This document shows positions 22,512-30,185 of a stretch of 39,066 bases of DNA, one piece after another (positions within the stretch are counted from its first letter, which is position 1; every line of letters starts with the position of its first letter). The position numbers were made by a program, and so were the translations under genes. Location of the stretch: NCBI GenBank assembly GCA_947458405.1, contig CANGZW010000021.1, positions 1-39,066 of the forward strand, written 5' to 3'. Source of the stretch: Leptospiraceae bacterium. Its GTDB lineage: Bacteria; Spirochaetota; Leptospiria; Leptospirales; Leptospiraceae. Below the pieces are notes generated by a model. That model was not told where the DNA came from and searched no databases. It saw nothing but the letters and a program-made list of their open reading frames with translations.

Positions 22512-23549
22512 TTAATTTTTAATAAGTAATTTATTAATAAATTCTAGTTCTTTATTAGATCTTCCTATTTTCATCCCGTTTTCAAAAAAGAGCAATTGTC
22601 CATTTTTCTTTTTTATTGTTAAAATCCATGGTTGTTTATAAATATTGAGAGAAATGTATGACACGAAGCACTCCGAAAAATAATCATCGGGATTCATTGC
22701 TGAATAAAGTGTAGGAAAAGATGTTTTATTCAAGGAATTATAAATATCTTCAGCATTAGAATCAATTTCAAATTCAGGATTGGTGGAATAAAATTTTATT
22801 TTATTTCTATTTGGAAAGAGAGTATCGTCATACCTAGAAAAATCTTCATTTAACCAGATATCCTTAGTAAATTCATATTTAGTAAAATCCCTATATTTAT
22901 CTCTTTGGTCGGGCAGTACGGACAAAGTTTGGCTAATAATATGACCTAATTCATGTAAGAGGATATAGTTTAATGCATATTCTTCTGTATTATTAGAGGA
23001 GTCAGCTATTGTAATGGCTATACTTGAGCTAACTGTATTTTGAAATACGGACGATTCTTTATAACTTATCCATTCATTGGCTTTTTTATAAATCACATCC
23101 CCATCAATTACAATATATCCTCCGACAATCTTATCATTGTCATACACAAAGCCAGTAATTCCTGTACCTCCTAGGTTTGAACAAATATAAATTGCTAGTA
23201 TATTCTTTTCTTTTAAATTATTTACTAAACTATCTTCTTTTTGGGCAATATTTCTAATTAATTTATGAATCACATCGAAGTTTTTGTACTCTCTTGGAAT
23301 TTCTTTAAAATTATCTAAAATATTCATCTGAATGATAAGATCTTTATGAATTTCATCTAAAGGATAAACTCTCTCCTGCCATGGCTTAAGAGTGGAATAT
23401 AATTCTTTATTACCAGCTTTATGATTAGTAAATAATTGAGAGTATATATTTTCTTTTATATGTGATGTATTTTCCTTGCAATTAATTATAACTATTAAGA
23501 AAAATAGTATCAGAAAATTTAATTTAGAATATTTATTAAATGTAAACAT
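22512..23549 (-). CDS. HExxH lipoprotein, putative zinc protease
   Basis: About 345 residues. Starting at the ATG at 23549 gives a signal peptide of about 23 residues with a lipobox-like IIINC end; an in-frame TTG at 23573 would add eight residues and suits the signal less well. The motif LLHELGHII is a zinc metalloprotease HExxH core. FSECF about 105 residues later could give the third ligand Glu. No family is recognised. Predicted to be an envelope-anchored peptidase, with no defined substrate. It follows the DUF4399-like gene's orientation. Confidence 0.65.
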   Translation of the reverse strand: MFTFNKYSKLNFLILFFLIVIINCKENTSHIKENIYSQLFTNHKAGNKELYSTLKPWQERVYPLDEIHKDLIIQMNILDNFKEIPREYKNFDVIHKLIRNIAQKEDSLVNNLKEKNILAIYICSNLGGTGITGFVYDNDKIVGGYIVIDGDVIYKKANEWISYKESSVFQNTVSSSIAITIADSSNNTEEYALNYILLHELGHIISQTLSVLPDQRDKYRDFTKYEFTKDIWLNEDFSRYDDTLFPNRNKIKFYSTNPEFEIDSNAEDIYNSLNKTSFPTLYSAMNPDDYFSECFVSYISLNIYKQPWILTIKKKNGQLLFFENGMKIGRSNKELEFINKLLIKN

Positions 23550-23752
23550 ATAGTACTTTATATAGCCCTGCAATATTTTTAAAATAAGAATATATTTATT
23601 TCAAAAAAAAATCATTTAAATTTATGGAAAAATACGAATCTCTTTAACCCCTAAATTATTTTAACCTCATCTAAGGTTTGATAGCATTTTTCATGATTTT
23701 CAGGTCTGGAATACTTTATAATACCCAATTCCGATAAGCTCACAGCCCTTAT

Positions 23753-23784
23753 TTGTATTGATACAATAAAACTATTCCAATAAT
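23753..23784 (+). promoter_or_regulatory. P450 promoter region with palindrome
   Basis: The palindrome TTGTAT-tg-ATACAA (23753-23766) lies 27 bases before the P450 start. It overlaps a TTGATA -35 candidate (23758-23763). AATAAT (23779-23784) or TAATTT (23781-23786) could be the -10, with suboptimal spacing for the first and a poor match for the second. No Shine-Dalgarno sequence precedes the ATG. A repressor operator is plausible. Confidence 0.45.
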
Positions 23785-23792
23785 TTGTCTAT

Positions 23793-25133
23793 ATGACAAC
23801 TCAAAATAATTTTGCACCGGGTCCTCCCGGATTTTTTCCTGTAGGCAAATACTCTAAAATTTTTAAAAATGATCCAATGGAATTATTTATGAGGATAAAT
23901 AATGATTTTGGATCGATTGCTTCTTTTAGTATTTTTGGAATTCGGGTTACTAGTATCACTAATCCTGTGGATGTAAAATATGTATTACAGGAAAATTCTT
24001 CTAATTATACAAAATCTATAACATACAATGAATTAAAACATATATTAGGACAGGGTCTTCTTACAAGTGAAGGATCTTTTTGGAAGAGGCAAAGGAGAAT
24101 TTCCCAGCCAGCTTTTAAAAAGTCAATGATTGAGGGATTTGCAATAATAGTTTTAGAAGAAATTGATAAAGTTTTAAAATCCTATGAAAATAAAAGTATC
24201 ACAGATATTTCTGATGATATGATGAAGATTACGTTTACTGTAGTAGGTAAAGCACTCTTTCAAAAAGATTTAGGGGAGAGGGCAGAAATTATTGGTAAAG
24301 CTCTAGAAACATCTTTAGAGCTAGTTCAGGATAGGATTCAAACATTGTTAAAGTTTCCATTAACATTTCCCACACCTACTAATACCAAATTAAATCAAGC
24401 AATACATACAATGAAGTCTATGGTCGATGAGCTAATTCTAGAGAGAAGAAAAAGTGGAGGGGGGCAGGGTGATCTTATGGATTTTCTCATGTTCACTAAG
24501 GATGAGGAAACCGGAGAAACAATGACCGACTCTCAAATTAGAGATGAGGTTCTTACATTTCTATTAGCAGGTCATGAAACAACATCCAATGCCTTATCCT
24601 GGACATTTTATCTTTTGAGCTTACATCCTGATATTAGAAATAAAGTTAGAGAAGAAGTTTACCCTGTGATGCGCACAGGACTTGGGTACAGTTCACTCGA
24701 ACATCTTCCATACACAAGAAACGTAATACAAGAAGCAATGAGATTATTTCCTCCTATTTGGATTATTGAAAGATCACCCATAAAAGATGATATAATAGGT
24801 GGATATAAGGTTCCAAAAGGCTCTATTGTTTCTGTATGTATTAATTCCATACATAAAGATAAAGACTATTGGATCAATCCAGAAGGATTTGATCCGGAGA
24901 GATTTAATGCAGAAAATTCGGCTGGTAGGCATGGATTCTCCTACTTACCATTTGGAGGAGGACCTAGAATATGCATTGGAAATCACTTTGCAATGATGGA
25001 AGCAACTCTAATACTGGCAAGTATTGTGCATCATTATGATTTGAATCTAACGAGTCTAGCAAAAGTTACCCGTAATCCAGTGATAACTCTTCGACCCAAA
25101 AATGGTATAGAGATGAGTCTTCATAAGGTATAA
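23793..25133 (+). CDS. Cytochrome P450
   Basis: A 446-residue P450 monooxygenase without a membrane anchor. The I-helix AGHETTSNALSW carries the oxygen-activation motif, EAMRLFPP holds the ExxR of the K helix, and FGGGPRICIGNHFA is the haem loop with Cys394 as thiolate ligand. The sequence style resembles the CYP4/CYP102-like branch that oxidises fatty acids and similar lipids. No ferredoxin or reductase is adjacent, so electron donors must come from elsewhere. Substrate cannot be deduced. Confidence 0.93.
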   Translation: MTTQNNFAPGPPGFFPVGKYSKIFKNDPMELFMRINNDFGSIASFSIFGIRVTSITNPVDVKYVLQENSSNYTKSITYNELKHILGQGLLTSEGSFWKRQRRISQPAFKKSMIEGFAIIVLEEIDKVLKSYENKSITDISDDMMKITFTVVGKALFQKDLGERAEIIGKALETSLELVQDRIQTLLKFPLTFPTPTNTKLNQAIHTMKSMVDELILERRKSGGGQGDLMDFLMFTKDEETGETMTDSQIRDEVLTFLLAGHETTSNALSWTFYLLSLHPDIRNKVREEVYPVMRTGLGYSSLEHLPYTRNVIQEAMRLFPPIWIIERSPIKDDIIGGYKVPKGSIVSVCINSIHKDKDYWINPEGFDPERFNAENSAGRHGFSYLPFGGGPRICIGNHFAMMEATLILASIVHHYDLNLTSLAKVTRNPVITLRPKNGIEMSLHKV

Positions 25134-25185
25134 TTTCTGATAATATCTAGTGTTTATAAAACTAATAATTAATTGACATAAATAA

Positions 25186-25224
25186 ATTCTAATTACTCTT
25201 TTTACATATAAGGGTAATTAGAAT
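25186..25224 (+). terminator. Inverted repeat after the P450 gene
   Basis: A perfect 11-base inverted repeat, ATTCTAATTAC (25186-25196) and GTAATTAGAAT (25214-25224), with a 17-base loop. No clear T-run follows, so termination efficiency is uncertain; it could instead be an operator for the downstream operon. Confidence 0.5.
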
Positions 25225-25293
25225 CCAAATTATTTCCAAAAAAATAAAAGATAATATTTATTTCTTGCCTAAAAAAATAAACCATTTTATCCT

Positions 25294-25322
25294 TTGAAAA
25301 ATATCCTAAATTTTCATAAAAT
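25294..25322 (+). promoter_or_regulatory. Promoter of the kinase-acylase-HD-GYP unit
   Basis: TTGAAA (25294-25299), a 17-base spacer and TAAAAT (25317-25322). Transcription would begin near 25329, giving a leader of about 19 bases with no ribosome site before the ATG at 25348. Confidence 0.55.
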
Positions 25323-25347
25323 CTTGGGATAAAACCTGTGTTTATAT

Positions 25348-27744
25348 ATGATATTAAAGGATATTAATCAATTATTTAGGCATCTGCTATTTTTCTTTTT
25401 TATATTTTGTTTTAATATTTTTTCAGATCCCATCTATAAATTTGATCCTCCGGGTTTTGATAAATCTCCAATTATAGTACAAAATGATTTCAGTTCTCAA
25501 TTACTTGATAATAACTTATATTTTGTCAAAACCACATCTAATGAATCTTTTGAGACAATCTTAAAAAATAACGATTATTCTCGAATTATTTTGCCGGAAA
25601 ACAAGACTCCCAATTTTGGTTATAATGATAGTACTTTTATTGCATATTTCCGTTTAGATAATCAGAGAGAGAGTACCCGGGATTTAATTCTCTTAGTTGA
25701 CTATGCTCCATTTGATACCCTTGAATTGAATTGTTATAATAATGGAGAGTTAATTCTCAGGCAAAGATCGGGAGATCATGTTCCTTTTGAAGAATGGGTC
25801 ATAAAAAATAATAAGCCCGCTTTTTTATTACATAAATCAGTAAATGAATGCATCTTAAAAGCTGTATCTACTTCTTCCTTACAATTTACTCTTGAGCTTT
25901 TCACAAAGGATGAATTTGTCTCTGAGAAAAATTTTGATAATTTAGTTCAATCTGCTTTCTTTGGGGCTTTGATTTGTATTTTATTTTATAATATTCTTTT
26001 GGGTATAGTCACAAAATTAGAGATTTACTATTACTATATTATTTATTTATTATTTTGGGGATTATACATCGCACAGATAAATGGATATATTTTTCAATTT
26101 ATATTAAATAAATTTTCTTTCTATTGGATTGACTATTCTGTTACTATTTTTGTATTTATATTTACGATTTTTATATATGTCTTTTATGCTAAACTATTAG
26201 AAGCCAAAAAATTAGCCCCAAGTATTTATAAAAAGTCAAATTATGTTTTTATAGCATTGTATATTATAACATTTATTACATTTTTTATGCCCTATAAATA
26301 TAATATTCTTTTCATTTTATTTCAATTAACATTTACAATTTTTTACGCTATCGGCGGAGCAATTTATTTTTCCATTCAGAAAAATAAAATGGCTCAGATA
26401 TATTTGTTATCCTGGTTTATTTTTGGTGCAGGGGCATTTGGATATATACTTTTAACTTTAGGCTTGGTTAATAAAAACTTTATCACGATCTATGGTCCTC
26501 AAATTGGAAATGTTTTAGAATTTATCCTTCTTTCATTAGCAATGGGTTACAGAATAAATTTGGCTCAAAAAGAAACATCAATTGCTCTTCAAAGTATTAT
26601 TTCAGAAAAAACCAATTTATTAAAAGAAGAACAAGATAGAGCCACGAAACAACAGGATCTCCTGGATATAATAGAAAAAGAAAAAGAGAATGCTAAAAAT
26701 GCTTACTTTCAATTGGAAGCATCTCAAAAGCAATTAGCACAGTCAGACAAAATGATAACACTCGGAACAATGGTTGCTGGTGTAGCACATGAAATCAATA
26801 CACCCCTTGGGGCTATAAAAGCTAATTCTGAAACTATTGTTCAAAGTATTGAGGAGTTAATTGGAAGGAAATCTGATAATTTGGATCTTACGAAAGCTGA
26901 ATGGAAAATTGTGATTGATATTTTAAAAATAACTTATGAGTCTCCCCGAACACTTTCAACAAAAGAAAGTAGGATGATAAATAAGAATGTAAGAAAATAT
27001 TTAGAAGAAAAAAAGATGGAAGATATAGACTCACTATCTGATTATATAGTAGAGTTAGGATTAGGAGAAAAATTAGAAAAAATTGAATCCGTTTTAATTC
27101 ATCCAAAATGTAGTACACTATTTTATATTGCAAATGTCTTATATAGTATAAGAAGAAAATCAGTTGTTATCGATCTATCGGTTCAAAAGGTTTCGAAAAT
27201 AGTTAAGTCATTAAAATCTTATATGCATTTCGAACAATCCGAAGAAATGAAGATGGCAAATATTTCGGAAGGGATAGAAACTGTACTTATTATTTTGCAG
27301 AGTAAAATAAAAAATGGAATTGAAGTGATAAAAGAATATGAAGATATTCCTGAAATTTTATGCTTTTTTGATGAATTAAATCAAATATGGACAAATCTTA
27401 TTCACAATTCTATTCAGGCAATGCAGGGAAATGGGAAAATTACCATCTCTATTGCCACACACACTGACATGAATGTAACACCCGAAATTGATAAGAGAGA
27501 TACTGAGTATAAAGGAGAGTATATTTCTATCTCTATAGAAGACAATGGTCCTGGTATTCCACCTGAGATACGTTCTAAAATATTTACAGCTTTTTTTACC
27601 ACAAAACCTGTGGGAGAAGGAAGTGGCTTAGGTTTACATATAATAGGAAAAATTTTAGAAAAACACAAAGGAATCCTCTGTTTAGATAGCAATCCCGGGA
27701 AGACACGTTTTACAGTTTTACTCCCAAAGATTACAAAAGCATAA
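25348..27744 (+). CDS. 7TMR-DISM sensor histidine kinase
   Basis: A 798-residue membrane sensor. It has a signal peptide (about 1-26), an extracytoplasmic 7TMR-DISM-type beta domain (about 35-190), seven membrane helices (about 195-405), a coiled coil (410-465), then a HisKA-like segment with GVAHEINTPLGAI (His481) and an HATPase domain with NLIHNSIQAM (Asn687), DNGPGIP and GSGLGLHI. The 206 residues from His481 to Asn687 are roughly 90 more than usual; the extra part is helical. No response regulator is adjacent. It is the first gene of a unit with a penicillin-acylase-like gene 16 bases downstream. Confidence 0.9.
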   Translation: MILKDINQLFRHLLFFFFIFCFNIFSDPIYKFDPPGFDKSPIIVQNDFSSQLLDNNLYFVKTTSNESFETILKNNDYSRIILPENKTPNFGYNDSTFIAYFRLDNQRESTRDLILLVDYAPFDTLELNCYNNGELILRQRSGDHVPFEEWVIKNNKPAFLLHKSVNECILKAVSTSSLQFTLELFTKDEFVSEKNFDNLVQSAFFGALICILFYNILLGIVTKLEIYYYYIIYLLFWGLYIAQINGYIFQFILNKFSFYWIDYSVTIFVFIFTIFIYVFYAKLLEAKKLAPSIYKKSNYVFIALYIITFITFFMPYKYNILFILFQLTFTIFYAIGGAIYFSIQKNKMAQIYLLSWFIFGAGAFGYILLTLGLVNKNFITIYGPQIGNVLEFILLSLAMGYRINLAQKETSIALQSIISEKTNLLKEEQDRATKQQDLLDIIEKEKENAKNAYFQLEASQKQLAQSDKMITLGTMVAGVAHEINTPLGAIKANSETIVQSIEELIGRKSDNLDLTKAEWKIVIDILKITYESPRTLSTKESRMINKNVRKYLEEKKMEDIDSLSDYIVELGLGEKLEKIESVLIHPKCSTLFYIANVLYSIRRKSVVIDLSVQKVSKIVKSLKSYMHFEQSEEMKMANISEGIETVLIILQSKIKNGIEVIKEYEDIPEILCFFDELNQIWTNLIHNSIQAMQGNGKITISIATHTDMNVTPEIDKRDTEYKGEYISISIEDNGPGIPPEIRSKIFTAFFTTKPVGEGSGLGLHIIGKILEKHKGILCLDSNPGKTRFTVLLPKITKA

Positions 27745-27760
27745 ATTTAGGAGAAATCTA

Positions 27761-30157
27761 ATGAAAAAAAAGGTTTTATGGAGTATAGGTCTTTTTGTTT
27801 TTCTTTCAATAAGTACTACAATATTATATATTTTTATAAAAATGAGAATAGCTCTTCCCGATTATGGGGAAAGTCTAACAAATCCCGATCTTTCTGAAAA
27901 AGTGGAAATACATACGGATGAATATGGAGTTCCTCACATATTTGCTTCAAATAAAAATGATTTATATTTTGCTTTGGGATATGCACAGGCTAGAGAAAGG
28001 TATTTTCAGTTACAAATTTTAAAACGAGTATGCTCCGGCAGAATTTCAGAAGTAGTCGGTGAGAAAGGACTTAAAGTAGATATACTATTCAGACATATAG
28101 GTTTAAAGCGTAACTCACGAAAATGGATTAAAGAAAACTTATCTACATCTCCACCCGATGCTATTAATTATATAGACCAATATTTAAAGGGGATAAATTA
28201 CTACGGTAGTACAAAGCCTCTTCCAATTGAATTTACTCTTCTTGGTATGTCAAATGAAGCAATTGAAAGAGAAGATATTCTAGCATTTGTAGGATTTATG
28301 GGATTTGGCTTTGGGGAGGGCATTCATGTTGATCCTCTCATATCCGAACTTGAGGAAGAATTGGGTAGCGAGAGAGTAAATGAAATCACTGAAGATATTT
28401 CAGCTATTGCTCTTGGTACTACAAATCAAACCAAAGAAATAAAAGAATTGGCAGAACTTCCTAAAGAATTAAAAAATTTAATGAGAGAAATTGGTCTTCC
28501 TCTTTTTCAGGGCTCGAATTCTTGGGTTATCTCTCCCTCAAGGTCTAAGAGTAAAAAGGCATTATTTTCCAATGACCCACATATAGGATTTTCCAATCCA
28601 TCCATCTGGTTTGAAGCCTATCTTGAGTCACCCAATTTTAAACTTTATGGACACTTCCTTCCCATGGTTCCTTTTGCACCGGTTGGATTTACAGATAAAT
28701 ATGCCTGGGGATTGACCATGTTTGAAAATGATGATATGGATTTTTATCTAGAAAAAAATAATCCGAATAATCCAGATGAATATATATATAAAGGAAAGAC
28801 ATATAAATACGAAATAATAGAAGAAAAAATAAAAGTAAGATTTTCTAAAGATGTGGATATTCGAATAAAAATCAGTAATCATGGACCAGTTTTATCCGGA
28901 ACTACTAAAAGTATGACTAATCCACAAAAATCTATCTCCATGAAATGGCCAATGTATGACAAAAGAAATAATCCTCTTCAGACATTTTATAATTTTAATT
29001 ATGCTAGAAATATGAAAGATTTTGACATAGGATCGGAGTACTTACTAGTTCCGGGATTAAATGTCGTTTATGCGGATATTGGGGGGAATATTGCTTATTT
29101 TCCATGTGGCGTAATACCTAAGAGAAATTTTGCTAGTGATAGAATTTTGGATGGAGAATCAGGGAATTATGAATGGGGAGATTATATCACAGGAAATGCA
29201 CGTCCAAAGAAAATTAACCCTCCCGAAGGATTTATATACACTGCAAACCATAAACATTTTGGAAAACTTCCCTATAAAATAGAAGGATATTGGCAGGCGG
29301 ATGATAGGTCTACTAGACTTCAAAAATTACTCTCCGAAAAATCAGAATATTCCATGGAAGATATGAAAAATATTGTCTTAGATGATACATTTGACTCAGC
29401 AAATTATATTCTACCTCCCTTATTTGAAAGATTAAAACCCAATTTGAATTTACTCAGTTCCACAGAAGTCACTGCACTCGAAATTCTAAAAAGTTGGGAT
29501 AAGAGGGGAAATCCCAATGAAGCAGGCGCGCTTATTTTCTCAGAATTAAGAATCCAATTTATGAGATCAATATTTTTAGATGAATTTGGGGAAGAGAGAT
29601 TTTCTACATTTGGAGATACTTCTAAATTGTATCACTATTTAAAAAAAGTATATAAGCATGAATCGAGTAAGTGGTGGGATAATATTTCCACTAAAGAGAT
29701 TGAGTCACCGACCGATATTACATTACAAGCCTTTAGAAATACTGTTTCCATTTTAACAAAAAAACAAGGATCGAATCCCCAGGCTTGGAAATGGGGGAAA
29801 GAACATACCTTAGAGTTAAAACATGCCTTGAGTGAGATTCCACTCATTGGATCTTTCTTCAATTCAGGACCTAGAACTGTTCCTGGAGGATCGGAAACGG
29901 TAAACAATTTGCTATCTAAAGTTTCTAAGGGTGAGCATAGAGTAACAGCAGGACCATCCATGAGAACACAAATTGATTTTGCAAATTTAGATGGAATTCA
30001 AATTATCAATCCTTTGGGACAATCGGGTCATCGATTGAGTCCGCATTTTCAGGATCAAAGTGAGAAATATGTAATGGGAGAATTTAGAAATATTTCTATT
30101 AATAAAATGAAGGTAGATTCAAATAATCGTATTACAGTTATTTCTCCAAAATTATAA
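27761..30157 (+). CDS. Penicillin acylase family amidohydrolase
   Basis: A 798-residue Ntn-hydrolase precursor. N-terminal membrane anchor or signal (residues 7-28), alpha-chain motifs (GVPHIFASNKNDLYFALGYA, QARERYFQLQ), a spacer, then the nucleophile Ser252 in QGSNSWVIS, which would become the beta-chain N-terminus after self-cleavage, and SNDPHIGFSNPSIWFEAYL. The family cleaves amide bonds of beta-lactams, acyl-homoserine lactones or other acylated amines. TAGGAG (27748-27753) is the ribosome site. It lies between a sensor kinase and an HD-GYP protein, which suggests a signalling rather than purely catabolic role. Substrate is unknown. Confidence 0.9.
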   Translation: MKKKVLWSIGLFVFLSISTTILYIFIKMRIALPDYGESLTNPDLSEKVEIHTDEYGVPHIFASNKNDLYFALGYAQARERYFQLQILKRVCSGRISEVVGEKGLKVDILFRHIGLKRNSRKWIKENLSTSPPDAINYIDQYLKGINYYGSTKPLPIEFTLLGMSNEAIEREDILAFVGFMGFGFGEGIHVDPLISELEEELGSERVNEITEDISAIALGTTNQTKEIKELAELPKELKNLMREIGLPLFQGSNSWVISPSRSKSKKALFSNDPHIGFSNPSIWFEAYLESPNFKLYGHFLPMVPFAPVGFTDKYAWGLTMFENDDMDFYLEKNNPNNPDEYIYKGKTYKYEIIEEKIKVRFSKDVDIRIKISNHGPVLSGTTKSMTNPQKSISMKWPMYDKRNNPLQTFYNFNYARNMKDFDIGSEYLLVPGLNVVYADIGGNIAYFPCGVIPKRNFASDRILDGESGNYEWGDYITGNARPKKINPPEGFIYTANHKHFGKLPYKIEGYWQADDRSTRLQKLLSEKSEYSMEDMKNIVLDDTFDSANYILPPLFERLKPNLNLLSSTEVTALEILKSWDKRGNPNEAGALIFSELRIQFMRSIFLDEFGEERFSTFGDTSKLYHYLKKVYKHESSKWWDNISTKEIESPTDITLQAFRNTVSILTKKQGSNPQAWKWGKEHTLELKHALSEIPLIGSFFNSGPRTVPGGSETVNNLLSKVSKGEHRVTAGPSMRTQIDFANLDGIQIINPLGQSGHRLSPHFQDQSEKYVMGEFRNISINKMKVDSNNRITVISPKL

Positions 30158-30185
30158 ATAATTATGCAATTACTCAGAGGTCATT

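Noticed and set aside
25173-25212. TTGACA at 25173 as a promoter for the kinase unit
   Set aside because: The nearest TATAAG-like box is 28 bases away; the pair at 25294/25317 is better spaced.
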